NCBI GenBank assembly: GCA_013399305.1
Contig: VXAI01000020.1
Location: 5,774,607-5,838,606 of the forward strand
DNA length: 64,000 nt
Reading direction: 5' to 3'
From: Rostratula benghalensis
Taxonomy: Eukaryota > Chordata > Aves > Charadriiformes > Rostratulidae
In this document: in pieces, positions 50,709-62,838 of the stretch
How positions within the stretch are numbered: the first letter of the stretch is position 1
Layout of the letters: the number at the start of each line of letters is the position of its first letter
The notes under the pieces: model-generated
What the model was told of the DNA's origin: nothing
The model's input: the letters and a program-made list of their open reading frames with translations, nothing else
The model's database searches: none
Translations under genes and position numbers: made by a program

Positions 50709-51155
50709 CTGAGGTGCCGGGCGTTGAGATCTCGGTTGTTGTCATTAAAACCAGGGCGACATCGTGGCTGCCGTTGTCACAGGGAGAGGTGGGGCAGAGG
50801 AACGGCGTGGGTTCCCCTCCCTGTTCCTGGAGGGAGGGAGTGGGAGAAGAACTCCCACGGACACAGGCGGAGCGGCGGAATAACGGTGTGTGTGGGAGTG
50901 CGGGTGGGGGTGGTGGGGGTGGTAGCGGTAGCGGTGTCGTGGGGCTGCCCCCGCCGCTTTGTCTGCTCGCAACACCGAACACCGTCCCCGCGGGTGTCCC
51001 ACCAGCCCCGCACACGCGTGTCGAGCGGCTCTTTGTGCGGGGGCGCGGGGCGGAGCGGGCTCATCCCCGTCCGTGTCCCCGTTCCCCCCCCGCCGAGCGC
51101 AGCGGGGCGGCCGCGGCGCGGAGGGAGGCGGAGGGCGCGGAGTCGGCCGGTTGCC

Positions 51156-51194
51156 ATGGTGAGGGGAGGTCACGTGGGGCGGCGGCGGGGCTGA
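51156..51194 (+). other. 12-codon upstream ORF in MAPRE2 leader
   Basis: TTGCCATGG is a near-optimal Kozak context. It opens a short Arg/Gly-rich frame of 12 residues closed by TGA at 51192-51194, 124 bases before the MAPRE2 ATG and in a different frame. It matters only if transcription starts upstream of 51156, which the sequence cannot show. Confidence 0.4.
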
Positions 51195-51257
51195 CGTGCG
51201 CGGCGGGGCGGGGCGGGGGAGAGTCGGGAGCCGCCGCGGCCGCCGCCACCTTCCGCA

Positions 51258-51284
51258 CAGCAGCAGCCGCAGCAGCAGCAGCAG
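51258..51284 (+). repeat. CAG repeat in MAPRE2 5' UTR
   Basis: Three CAG, one CCG and five CAG units, 35 bases before the MAPRE2 start codon. Also open in frame with the coding sequence upstream of the ATG, but no in-frame ATG precedes it. Confidence 0.85.
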
Positions 51285-51318
51285 AACCGGGGGCTCCGCG
51301 GAGCGGCGGGGAGCGCCA

Positions 51319-51437
51319 ATGCCCGGACCGACCCAAGCCCTGTCCCCAAATGGCGAGAACAACAACGACATCATCCAGGATAACGGGACCATCATCCCCT
51401 TCAGGAAGCACACGGTGCGGGGGGAGCGCTCCTACAG
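51319..51437 (+). CDS. MAPRE2: MAPRE2 (EB2) coding exon 1
   Basis: EB2 is one of three end-binding proteins that track growing microtubule plus ends through an N-terminal calponin-homology domain and recruit partners through a C-terminal EB-homology domain. This exon encodes the EB2-specific tail that precedes the CH domain and is absent from EB1 and EB3. It translates as MPGPTQALSPNGENNN, then DIIQDNGTIIPFRKHTVRG and ERSY, and matches the vertebrate MAPRE2 N-terminus as I remember it nearly residue for residue. The ATG context is GCCAATG. The exon ends TAC AG|GTACGG in phase 2, so the next exon supplies the last base of a Ser/Arg codon, as expected for the known ...RSYSWG junction. No CH-domain exon was found up to 64000, so the gene is partial here. 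A GTG-initiated in-frame extension exists but is not believed. Confidence 0.95.
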
Positions 51438-51478
51438 GTACGGCGGCGGCGGCTAGCGGGGCGGCGGCGAGTCGGGGG

Positions 51479-51511
51479 GAGAGGAGGAGGAGGAGGAGGA
51501 GGAGGAGGAGG
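51479..51511 (+). repeat. GGA trinucleotide repeat in MAPRE2 intron 1
   Basis: About ten uninterrupted GAG/GGA units, 40 bases after the exon-1 donor. The G-rich strand is the coding strand and can form quadruplex-like structure in nascent RNA. Confidence 0.9.
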
Positions 51512-51561
51512 GGGAAGCTGCAGCGCGGGGGAGGCGGTTGCATAAGGCGGGTGGGCTGCAG

Positions 51562-51656
51562 GCTGCAGCCCCCTCCCCCCGCTCCGGTCCCGCTGCAGCC
51601 CCACCACCCCCCCCTCCCAGTCCCGCTGCAGCCCCCTCCCATCCTCCCGGTTCCGC
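51562..51656 (+). repeat. Three-unit GC-rich minisatellite
   Basis: Units of about 30-33 bases beginning GCTGCAGCCCC at 51562, 51592 and 51625, each followed by C-rich sequence and a GGTCCC/AGTCCC/GGTTCC-type end. Copies are imperfect. It lies in the CpG island within MAPRE2 intron 1. Confidence 0.75.
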
Positions 51657-54274
51657 CGGAGGGACGGGGGCTGCGGAGGTGCTCGCATTGTCCGGCTGGA
51701 AAAGCGTTTGTTTGAATAGGCGGGATGTCTGCCGGGGGATCTCGCCGCTCCCGGGCGGAAGAAAGGTGGTTAAAAATAATATTATTAAAAAAAAGGGGGG
51801 GGGGGGAGAGAAGGAAGAAAAGGAAGGAAGGGGAGAAGCCCGCGCAGGCAGCTCCCGCTGGAAGAAGCCGCAGCACCTCGCTGCGGATCTCGGAGGCGGC
51901 GCCGTGCGGGAGGCGGCGGCCGGGGATGGCGGGGCCCGGGCAGCCCCTGCCCGACTACAGCCCGCAGCGGGGCGGGGGAGGGGGGTGGGAGACGGGCACC
52001 CCCCCACCGCCACCCTTGGCACACCGGTCCGGAGGTGACAAGGACCTCCCGTCTATCGGGGCGGGGGTGACATTCCCCCCCCGATGCTTTGGCGGGAGGT
52101 GGGGGCGGCTCCATCCACCCACCCCGCCCGTCGCGGCGGTCGGAGCCTGCCCCATCTTGTATTTATTTATCGTTTTTTCATTTCGGGGTGTTGGGCAGGG
52201 GGGGCCCGTCCTTTGTCGCAGTTGTAGGCATTTTTGATGAATCGCTCGGCATGCGTCGCTGGCAGCTCCTCTGCATGAACATCTCTGACAATATGTTCCG
52301 GCAGATAAGCTCATTAAAATTGTTTGCATTGTTTGATAAGGGTGAGCCCGGAACGCAACTGGTTTTATGTGCTCCTTGGTGCCGACTCGAAGGGCCATAA
52401 TACGGCCAGTAGCTCCCCTTATGTTAATACACAGTTATTTTAAATACTGCCTGGATGACAGCAAGCAATGCCTCTGCAGAGAACACGCCCCTTAAAGCTG
52501 ATTTTTCAAACCGCAGGAAATGATGCTGCTTTCAAATATCTGACTAAAGTGGCGAGTTGTATGCTCGATTAGATGAAAACAAATGTGGATGACTTGGCTT
52601 GTTTGTCTGGAGAAAATCGCAGGGGGTTTTTTGTTTCTTTTTTTTCTTTTGCTGAGGAATAACAGAGCTGCTACCGGCAGAGCTAACCAGTAATAGCCTT
52701 AACGGTGCCTCTCGTTGATAGCACGCTGATGGGTCCTGAAATGCATCGGAGACCCAAGTGTGTGGTTTGTTTGAAGACCCTCTCTCTGCATCTATTGAGG
52801 CTTTGGTATGAAGCTCCAATGTGCACATTTAGCACAAAGTAGTGACGTTGCTTTTTGTGAAGACCTTTTGCCGTGTGGAGAAAGATTGGAGCTCTCACTT
52901 TGTATATCTGAATTTGAGCTGAGCAGTAAAAGACTCTTTTAGAGAAAAGCTGTATTTCCATTATGCACCTAAGCAGAAATGTGGAATAGATTGGAAATGA
53001 ATTATCATGCATCGATCTTGATCTATTCTGACGTGCTACTGATGGCTGTCTCACAGGCGTCCTTCAGAAGTGTTCTTGGAAAACCTCTGTTGAATGGGGT
53101 CTCCCATTATCCTTTTGCAACGTTTGTATGTAATTTTCTGCAGCCATCAAGTCAGTTTCCTCCTCCTTCTGCCTGTCATAGATGTTGGACTACCTTTTAG
53201 AAAAGACATTTTGTGAGGCTGCTGCGTTAAGCCTATGATGACAGAAATCATTATATCGCTTGATCAATTTTCAGAAAGTGTGGAGTTATTCTGCATCTGA
53301 ATAGCCTTTCATCTAGAGGAGTATTCCTTAGTCTTGTAGACCTTTGTATCAATTTGTATTCATATCTAGAGCAATATAAAGGAACTCAGAACTGCTAATG
53401 TTGTGTGTTATTTTGGGGCAGTAAATAACCCAATATTTTTTTCCCAGAAATAAACCTTTAATGCACAAATCTCTGCTGGGGGAGTCCTATTTAGGTTGCC
53501 TTTTCCTTGTGGAAACCTGCCCTGATGTACAGAGTTGTGGCATTCAAATCAGTTGATTCTCCAGCTGTGAGAATGATTTGTTTTAATCTGTAGCTCTAAG
53601 TACTTTGTGATGTAAATGTCAACCATAACAGAATGAAACCTTAAAGAAAATTTGAAATATCTTTGACACTGGAATATAATGTGCTTTTAGCTTTCATAAA
53701 AATATTTCATAGCTAGGCTGGTTTTGTACTTTGAGTTGAAGCAGGTCATTAAATAAAACTTAATCTGGCTTAATCTGCCATCATTTTTTTGCCTACTGCC
53801 ATGCTGGACTGTTGGGGCCATGCAGACTTTGGAGCAGCCTGTGCAACTTCCATATGACACATCAAGTTGCTATGCCCCTGATTGTTGGGCTGGTTTGTTC
53901 CATCTGCATCTAGAAATATGGAATAAATATGTCATTAAATGGGGCCTGAAGCATGACAACAGATCAGCAGTTCTACAGATCTAGAAGTACGTACTTGGCT
54001 CACAATGCACTTCTGCATATTGCAGCTTCACTCTTATGTTGGACTGTGCCTACCAGATGTAGAGATGTTCAGCATTTGCCTTTCAGTTTTCTTTCTTGTA
54101 ATATCAGAAATGTTTGTGCATTCATACTTCCAATGGACTGTTTCATTAAAAAAGTATTTACCAGTTTAGCTGTTCCCAAACTTTAAAAAGAAAAGCATTA
54201 GTGTTTCAAAAATCAGCTCCTGCCAAAGATTTGATATCCACCTCCTGAAGCAGATTTAGAAAGAGGTGAAGCTT

Positions 54275-54405
54275 ATACTATTTTGCAGTCTAGGAAGCTG
54301 ATGCAAAAAGGGGTTGCCCAGAGTTATCCACTGAGTTGAGGACACAGCAGGGAATTGAACCTACACCACATGAGCTCTAGCCATGTGCTCTGTATGCAAA
54401 GCCAC
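54275..54405 (+). mobile_element. Ancient MIR-like SINE
   Basis: The order of segments (TTTTGCAGTCTAGGAAGCTGA, then TTGCCCAGAGTTATCC, then ACACAGCAGGGAATTGAACC, then GAGCTCTAGCCATGTGCTCTG) parallels the core and 3' parts of the MIR family (GAGGAAACTGA..., TTGCCCAAGGTCAC..., GGGATTTGAACCC...). MIR-type SINEs are rare but present in bird genomes as deep-age fossils. Divergence is high, so the family assignment is tentative. Confidence 0.5.
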
Positions 54406-54603
54406 AAATAGTTTTCTCCAAGTCTTCCAAAGGACATATTATATTTTGCAGACTGGGATGGACAGGCCTGAGGTGTTACATTTCCCATCCAGCCTCACTT
54501 AGCTTGTAAATGGAAACCAGGCACTTTAGCATAAAATTTAGTCACAGGGAGATGTTACCTTTCTCAGAGTAAATAAGTCTAATCAGTCTGTATTTATCTA
54601 ATG

Positions 54604-54706
54604 AAATCACAGAATATCAGGGATTGGAAGATATCTTGAAAGATCTAGTCCAATCCCCTTGCTGGAGCAGGGACATCTAGAGCAGGTCACACAGGAATGT
54701 GAAATG
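54604..54706 (-). mobile_element. Short CR1 LINE 3' fragment
   Basis: The plus strand reads AAATCACAGAATATCAGGGATTGG and then the reverse complement of the CR1 3' end, through TCTAGTCCAATCCCCTTGC and AGCAGGTCACACAGGAA. Only about 100 bp are retained, pointing left. Confidence 0.9.
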
Positions 54707-57700
54707 CAGTTTCAGGTGCTCTAAGTCAGGAGACTGACTTTAAAAATTGTTTGGAACTGAAGCGTCATTTTGTTGGCCCAAAAGAGAATTGGGCTCATTT
54801 CTGAGAATGGCATCAATTGTAGTTTTATTTATGTTCAAAGAAGACTGAAAAAATGCAATGAGAAATGGCTGTGTAGAGAAATTTTTTTTAAGCTGGTCAT
54901 GTCTTCAATGCTTTTTTGTCAGACTCTAAGCATCTTGTGTGGTTGATTGGCCCTTTGTATTTTTTAAAGTTAGCTGTATGAAGAGTTTGAATATTTCCTG
55001 GTTTGAATGGTGTACCCAGCCTAAATCAGTCTAAAAGGGGCAAACTGTTGTTCCCTCCTTTGTGGGATACTGCACCTAACTTTGGGTTTATCTGTGTGCT
55101 GCCTGAAAAATGGTTTTCTGGTCATTTGTATGCTGGCTATACTTAGTTTTATACCCAGAATTTTCACAAAGGGTAGGGAAAAGGGGGCTAATTTCCTTTA
55201 GTGATTTGAAGAAAAAGTAATCAGGAAACTAAAACAAAAAAACCCTTGCTTATCTATGAGAATGTACCTTTCCAAAGGTATCTGTTTAAAATATTTAGCA
55301 AGGCTAGCTGTTGCTTTGCTTTTAGAAATCACTCAGCCACCGATGTGCAATGGTGGAGTGCATGATAATGAAAGCTGGACGGAAATGGTGATTTCCTCAC
55401 CCGCTGCTGAAATACTCTGGGGTGTTACAGAATGGATCTGCCCGTTGTAGTTTACTGCAGTTGGAGCTGATAACTTCTATGATGCAAGTCAAGATTTACG
55501 TTAAAGCATAAATATTTGGTTTGGTCTTTGCCTTCCCAAGTCCCAGTGAATTGCCGGATGCAGGCTGGCCCCGGGTGCCAGGGAGCATCCTTCCCTTGGC
55601 AGGACATGTCCTGCCACTGTCTCTGGTGACTTGGTGACTTCCACATGTGTGCAGCTTCACTCAGGGTACAAAGGGAAACTTACTGCTTTGCCTTCCTCTG
55701 GGCAGAGGTGCTTCTTGCTCTAAAATTGAGTTTTACTGAAAATGGTAAGCAGGTAATTGTACTGAAGCAAAAAAGACCATTTGTGTTGTTACAATGAACA
55801 GATTGAGTCCCCAACTTTTCTTGTGGGGAACTGGGAAGAAGATAGAGACTAAAAGCAATGAATTGTCTTCACTTAGTGTAGCTGGGCATGACAGTCTTCA
55901 TCCTCTGAAACTGTAAATGCTAGTCCAAGCAAATGCTACTAAATATGTTAATAAACTGAAACATTATTTCCAGAGGCGTTTGCTCTTGGCCTAGCTGCTT
56001 CTGTTAACATTGTGAGACTTTTGTCCTAAACTTCACTGGAAGCAGGAGAAAGACAATAACAAGTGTGTATTTGCTTAAAAATAAAAAGGCATAAATCATA
56101 CCTTATAAACTTGCCCTGGGTTTTCCTAAAAGTGGTGTTTGTGATGACCCCCTTGCCTGTCAAGACTGTGGGCTGCAGCAAGATAGTTACTAGCTATCTA
56201 AGAGAAGACCATTCTGATGATTTACAGCCAGCAGCTACTAGCCAGCGTAAGAGGTACCATGGAGAAACCTTTCCTTGGTTCCTGTGGGCTTACGTGCCCT
56301 CTATTTTATCTTCTTTCACTTTCATAAAGCTGGCTTCCTGCTGCTGCTTCTTTAATCCTGTTTTTTGATTAGGGAGTATTCTGCCTAGGGAGAACTGCTT
56401 CGGTGGGTATTTTCTGCTGGGCAGGTGCAGCTGAAAAAGTACAGGGTGAAACCATTTGAAGTCTGCCAGGAGAGATCATGTAAATATCTTGGAGGGTTGT
56501 GGGGATGACTGTATTTGATGCTACATCAGTAGTCTGAAGCCTAGATAGTCCATCCCTGCACTATTATACTAGCTCTCTTGACCTGGATTTAGATCTTACT
56601 TGAAGGAAATATCATCATGGTGTTTTGGGAGTTGAGAATATTTCATAAAACTAGGGTCTAAGAGAGGTAGCGTTATGGAGAGGGAAAAGAAGTACTCCAC
56701 AGACAGCGGGGTTTGTGTCAGGAAAAGAAAGTAGCTTTCAGACAGCACCATCTTCTCAGTTTGCACCCAAGTGCACTTGCCAAAAAGATCTGAGTGCACT
56801 TCATTTGCACCCAGCCTCTGTGGGTTTCAGAAACATCCTGTAGGTGGGAGGCTGCATTCTGGGTTTTGTTGCGTGGTGTGTGTGGTTTTTTGTTGTTTTT
56901 TTTTTTTTTAAACTACCTTGTTGAGCTGCATAGCAACAGCACTGCATTTCTGGCATACTAATGAAAAACGGAGTGAGTTGAGGATACACGAGAACTGAAC
57001 CTGATGCTGTCACTTTCAGAAATAAACATTTTGGCTTCTGCCTACTGTTTTCAATCCAGTCTCCCTGGAAAACAGGCACTGAAAAATATGCTGCATTGTG
57101 AAAGAAAGGTGATTTGGAGGTGGGGCTGTGGAACAGGAGAGCATGATTAAAGCCATTTCTTTGAGGTTTTTTTCCTTTGCTGCATGAAAGGCTAGTTTGA
57201 GGGAGATGCAGCTATCTCATGAGAGGCAGGCTGGATGACAGGAATGTTCTCCCAGGTGACATATCTGGTCTAACCTTTTGAGATATAAAACTTGTTTTGG
57301 GAGGCAGTAAGGAAAAGTAAGTGTAGTAGGTCTGCATTTCAAGCCTTGGCATTTGAACAAGTGGCTTTTTAAAAATATCTTTGAGGTTTTGGCTTTGGGG
57401 CTTGTGGAGCTTAATTTGACAGTCTTTTCTCCTGCCTCATGCCCAAAGCTAATTACAGCAAAGGCTTGGTAAGGAAGAAGATGAATCGTGTACCAGCCTT
57501 TTCATTTCAGGGATGCAACTTTCAGCCTTTGTTTGATAATTGAAAACGAGTGGTCTTGCCACATCTGTTCTCAATCACGCAAGCGACCGTGCGGGACGGC
57601 ACAAAGGCTGTGGTGTAAGCGTGGTGGTGCTGGTGGCAGTGGGGGGGACTCGGGCTCTGCCGGGACAGTGTTCAGATACCTCCTTGCTCGCTGAATCCTG

Positions 57701-60001
57701 ACCTCCAGCCAGAGGAACTGATTGCTCCCAGTATCAGCACTAGGGAATGTAAATGGAAAACATCCGTGTGTCTTCTGTGGATGGTGTTAGCTGAGCAGGG
57801 CATAGCTGTTTGGGTTTTGCTCAGATCTCTGCTGCCTGACTCGCAGAGGAAACATTTTCTTCATATTGTTTCATTATAGCGAGGTGGGAGGGTGTTGTTT
57901 TTATTTAAAATAGTGGGGGTTTTATTTTTAATGTGTTTCTGTTGTCTCTGTATTATTGCATGTTTATTCAAAATGAAAATCTTGCCTGTAATATTTTGAC
58001 AGAAGTTTGTCTAGTTTGCTGGTGCTATACCGAATTATTAAAAGCACTGAAAGCACAGCCATTAAATGGCTCAGCTTAGCCCCTTTGAAATAATTTGTTT
58101 CCCATAGATTCCTATGCTTAGTGGAGGGTGCTTTTGTGTTAGATCTGGTTTGGTTTTTTTTTGCTATGCTATCCAAACAGGAAATGTAAACATTCATCAG
58201 TGAGTACAGACTTAAGGCTGTAGCTTCCGAAGGAAATACTACAGCTCTGCCAAATCATTGTGCCTGGAGGGGAATATGCCCTACAGGTTGTGGTCTTTAT
58301 CTTCTGGCCTTGCATTATGGCTGCTTTGCATCACTTACATGTGTTGACTGGGAGAGGGAAAGGGTTTGAAATACGGGTGAGGTGGTGGAAGGTGGAGCCT
58401 GTGAATCTAGGTCCTGTACACGTGGAGGGGCAAGGACAGAAACATTGGGGTGAGCTCGTGTGAATTTAAGCAGAAACTTGGAGTGGTCTGGAAATATATT
58501 TAAACAAGCTATGCAAACTGAAAAATTCTTGGTTTGGCTGTTTGTTCAGGATTTCTTCCATGTAAAAAATGGGCCCTTCTCCAGTGTGGCAGTCAATAGT
58601 AAAGGAATAGCTTGGTTTTTTTCTAATGGTGTAGTGTAAAGCAATGCTGTATGTTCCTGTTTTTCCATATGGTTGTGTGTATTGTTTCAGGGGTTTAATT
58701 TTCAGTATCATGTTTCTTGGCAATTTGGAACCCTGAGAGCTAGTTTACAAAATCTGTGGACTTCAGCCCTATCTTTCAGGAGTAACTCAAGTGAATATGC
58801 CCCCTACAACAGGGTTCCTTAGTACTGTGTGGATCTCCTACTCAAGCAGCTGTAATTATTCAGAGGTGCACATGAATGTGAATTCTTGCCTGTCAGGCTG
58901 GAATGCAGTGTTGATGCTCAGAAAGTCTTGCTGGCAATATGTATTAAACAATTTGGGGGGGATGAAAATTCATTTTAGGCAAATTTTACATGGTTATTAT
59001 GCTTCGCTGCTTAAGGTTAATCTCTGTGGAGCTAGTCCAGTAATATCATGAATAGGAAGCACTGAAATATTTGAAGTAGAATATCCATTTGCTTTACTTA
59101 TGGATTCAGTGTTAAACAAATCATAGCTTATTAAAATAACTATACGGTCTGTGAGTAATTGTTTGTATGGAAGGGGAGTACATTACCCAGTGATATCAAA
59201 GTCCCGCAGGAGCTCTCATATACAGAAGGGCTATGGTGTGTAGGAGTGCTGAGAGCATGGAGGCAGTGAAATGATAATTGGTTGAGTAGAAGGGATACGT
59301 TGTCCCAAAAGAACAGCATTCACGTGCAAATACAGCCGTTCTGTTGAAAACCTTGTTATGCAGAATGGCGTTAATTATATTTTACTGAATTATTGTTTGC
59401 GTTTCATATCACTCCTTGCCCATGGTAATGTTTCAAAGTTATGCAAGTTGTAGTTTCTGAATCAGGATCTGAAAACACTGTTTTCAGTCAACACATTCAT
59501 GTTGTGCCAGTTGTCAGAATCAAGGAAGCGTACGGAATTTTTTTCTTTAATATTAAATATTTCTTCCTGAAGAAGTTTGGCTCTTCAATAGACATTTTGA
59601 ATCCGTAGTCCAAGTGTGAAATGAATTTCACAGCAACAGGAATGCTGTAGAACCACATTGTCTCTTAAAGCAGCTCTATTTTTTTTTTACATGGTGAAAG
59701 GGGTTCTTTCCAATGCCACCTTAAGCACTCTCTAACTGTTCCTGAATGCAATATGGACCAGGTGGTGCTGGTGAAGATGATGAACCGTGAGTCAGCAGTG
59801 TGTTCTTGCAGGGAAAAAGGCCAAGCCCATGCTGGGCTGCATTAGGAGGCATGTAGCCAGCAGCTCTGGGTAGATGATTGTTCCCCTCTGGTGCTTCTGA
59901 GATCGCAACTCGCATACTGTGTCCGAATTCAACCTCTCTAATTTGAGAAAGACTGTGACATATTGGAAGTGAGTGGAGTGGAGGGACCCCAGGATGGTCA
60001 G

Positions 60002-60365
60002 GAGGCTGGAGCATGTGAGCTGGGTTTTGTCAGCCTGGAGAAGAGATAGTTCAGGAGCAGGGAAGATCTCATTGCAGTCTAGCTGTCTGATGGCAGGGGA
60101 TGTAGAGAAGATGGAGCCAGGCTTTTCTCAGAGTTGCACAGGGAGAGGATGAGAGGCAATGGCAGTCAGCAGCTGCAGCACTAGAGGTGGCTTTAAAAAT
60201 TGGGACAAAATTTTTCACAGAGTGGATGGCCAAACACTGGAAGGGGGTTACCAGAGAAGCTGTGTCCTTGGAGAGACTCAGAACTCAGCTAGATGGGACC
60301 ATGGACAGCCTTCTCTTGCTGGTTCTGCTGTGGAGACAGGAGCAGGTATCTCTGGAGTTCCTCAT
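60002..60365 (+). mobile_element. CR1 LINE 3' fragment lacking the tail
   Basis: Sense-orientation CR1: GGAGGCTGGAGCATGTGAGC, CAGCCTGGAGAAGAGATAG, GATGAGAGGCAATGG, an AAATTTTTCACAGAGTG stretch and ACACTGGAAG...TACCAGAGAAGCTGTG, then AGCTAGATGGGACC. The usual GGTCC...ATTCTATGATTCT end is missing. It is moderately diverged with small deletions. Confidence 0.85.
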
Positions 60366-60375
60366 CTACTGAAGT

Positions 60376-62486
60376 CACTTTATGGTCCTAGTCTGTGACT
60401 TCAATAGGCATAAACAGCTCTAGAGTTGAAAACACAATACACAAAGCATTTGTGGAATCAGGCACTTTAAAAGTGAAAGGAGTATCATGTGGTAACAAAT
60501 CTAGTACTGTTGCCAAGGTGAAATCATCCTATTACCAAAGGTTCCAAATAAAAAAAAAAATGTGTGTATGCAGTCTCAGTTCTACTGCATCAATTCCACC
60601 TGTTCTTGTACAAACTATTTCTGCTGCTGCTGTAATATATTAATTCATGTTGCGTTCTCTAAATCTTTGGGAGCAACTTCTGCAATTTAGTACTCAGGAT
60701 GATCAAAAGTTCATAGACGTACAGTAGCACAAAGGGATAGTTCTATGATGTCATAAAATTAATTATATACGTTACAATTAAAGAATGTCTTGAAGTTAAA
60801 AGCTGATAAATTGCTCCCTCTACTTTTAATTGTACTTTTAACATGCAGAAAAATTTAACATTATTGATAAATCTGCAGAAAATGTTTAGCTGTAAGCACA
60901 GCTCTGAAATTGTCAGATGTGTGCTTAGTTTGATGAGCCTTTACAGGGAGTGGTGCAGAACTGTCTGGTCTCATGACCTACAGCAACATCAAGAGGGTTG
61001 AAGAAACTAAATATCCACATTGCAGCACAGGTTATTACCTTCTTAAATGCCCTTATATGTAGTCAAAGGTAATTCAAGCAATAAACCTTTTTTTTTTTAC
61101 TTGTTTATTGTGGGAGTTGAACTTGGTGATGTCGTCATTTGCCAGCTGGAAGCAATACACTTTAGGAATTGACCTCAAGCTATTCCACGAAAGGAGGTCA
61201 AATCCTATTGAACAGGACATCTATGCTTCCCTTAACTTAAGGTACAAGGCTTTACTGGGGCTCATCGGTAAAGACTGTTGTAACTGCTAGTAGTTCTGTT
61301 CTTACAACCACAGTTGCATCAAAGGAGTCAGCAACATCTAAAGAACATTATTTGGGAGAACAAAGCTTCAGGGATTTCCCACTTTAGATAAGCAGGAGAT
61401 TTCTTTTGGATTCCAGCTTTTAAAGACTCTGACTTCACAGACTTTCAAAGGTCTGGCTGAATGAGGGAAAAAAAGAAAAACACAAAACAAACACAACCAA
61501 TTTGGGGGAAGCTTTACTTCATACTGGTAGCCTCAGCAATTGCGTTAGTAGTGCAACAATGGTAAAATAAGTTTGTGGTTACTGGCACACAGTGAGAATA
61601 ATACATTACATAAATCACAGATGCTTGAGCTAGCATGTTCATAAAGGGCAATTTACTCCATGATGGATTAATGAATTCTAGTTTTAGTTGCTCCAAAATT
61701 AATTTAGCAGTTAAGCATTTGCACTTAAAAGTTCATCCCTCTTCTATATAGTCCCTGGTAGGATTAATCCTGAAGTGCAAGTCATTTACTGATAGTATCT
61801 TGAGCACCAGCATAATTTCAGAGTGTCTCTTTTTCTGTTACAGGATTAATTCATGAGAATGAAGAGGTCAAGTTAGTTTGGTATCCAAACCCAAAATTGT
61901 CAGGGCTGTTAGTGTTAACATTTGAAATCTGTGTAATACTAACAATGATTTACAGGGATTTTGTACAAGCCAAAGATACCCAGAATACCCAAAGGGTCGT
62001 TACTTGGGGCTATTTCAATAACACTGGAGATGTCAAAACTCTGAGATTTTTTTTAATTATTACTTTTAGTCTAGCTTTCACCAGGGGTGGAGGGAGAACT
62101 GGGAGAGAAGTTGAACACAGAGCCTAGTAAAAAGATACATAGTGCGTTGGCTCTGTGGTCTGCAGGGGCAGTGCTGGCAGGGGATTTACAGGGTTCAGGG
62201 TAGCAGATCTCTGCTGGAGCTAGGTCCTAGAAACCTGCCCACCGAGTGCCCTGCAGAAAGGCTGTCCCTTTTCCTTTGAACCCCAAATGGCAGCAGAGCT
62301 ATGCTAGCAGTGGGAACCCTGGACATCCGTACTAGAGCTTAGTATTTCATGCTACAGAAATACACAGCTGTGTTTTAGAGAGTGATGCACCACTGAAAGC
62401 AGCTAGCATGGTTGCCTCTTGCTTCATCTGCTGTCGCATGCTTGTTGACAACGGTAGGGTAAAAGTGGCTTAAAATAAACGTAGTC
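60376..62486. other. Intronic stretch with nothing recognised
   Basis: AT-rich, within presumed MAPRE2 intron 1. A few short T- and A-runs, no exon, RNA gene or transposon identified. Confidence 0.5.
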
Positions 62487-62524
62487 TTATACCCCTGTTC
62501 AGTGTTGTTATACCCCTGTTCAGT
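62487..62524 (+). repeat. Two-copy 21-bp-period direct repeat
   Basis: TTATACCCCTGTTCAGT occurs at 62487-62503 and again, identical, at 62508-62524. This indicates a recent tandem duplication or the start of a minisatellite. Confidence 0.9.
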
Positions 62525-62769
62525 CTTGTCACCTTCCTGACAGGATGGCATGCTCAGGGATGGAGCAAGACTGGCTCCCTGCCTGGCAGCTTGGTGGCCC
62601 TGTCCTGCAGGCTGTGCTCAGGCATCTCTGCCCACGGGTCCTGGGATGGTTAGTTGGGGTTAGTTGGGCAGCGGCTGTGCTGGTTCTTGTCCTTTCCCAG
62701 GTGTGACACCACGTGCTTTCAAAATGCCTCCTTAGAAGGCCACTTTCAAAGGGCCTCACTCTCTGCAGG

Positions 62770-62838
62770 AATGGGGAGTTGGACTCTCGGGCCTTCAGGG
62801 GCCCTGTCCAACTTGGGATATTCTGTGATTCTGACACG
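62770..62838 (+). mobile_element. CR1 LINE 3' terminus
   Basis: GGAGTTGGACTCTCGGGCC, then GCCCTGTCCAACTTGGGATATTCTGTGATTCTG, is the typical 3' end of CR1 in sense orientation, ending with the ATTCTGTGATTCTG tail. The element may extend some tens of bases further left with poor similarity. Confidence 0.8.

Larger units (their letters stand above)
50740..52230. promoter_or_regulatory. MAPRE2: MAPRE2 CpG-island promoter
   Basis: About 1.5 kb of strongly CpG-rich sequence surrounds MAPRE2 exon 1. GC boxes cluster just before the exon (GGGGCGGGGCGGGGG near 51202-51220). GTCACGTG at 51169-51176 is an E-box of the USF/MITF/TFEB (CLEAR-like) type, and TGACGT at 51192-51197 is a CRE half-site. There is no TATA box, which fits a broadly expressed gene with dispersed start sites. 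All the long ORFs in this island on either strand, other than the exon-1 frame, are compositional artefacts. Confidence 0.8.

Noticed and set aside
51196..51318. N-terminal extension of MAPRE2 exon 1
   Set aside because: The upstream in-frame stretch begins at GTG, not ATG. The known EB2 N-terminus starts at the ATG at 51319.
50714..51715. 333-codon plus-strand ORF and overlapping 271- and 222-codon minus-strand ORFs
   Set aside because: Stop codons are rare in CpG-island sequence. The true coding frame here is only MAPRE2 exon 1, which lies in a different frame from the 333-codon ORF.
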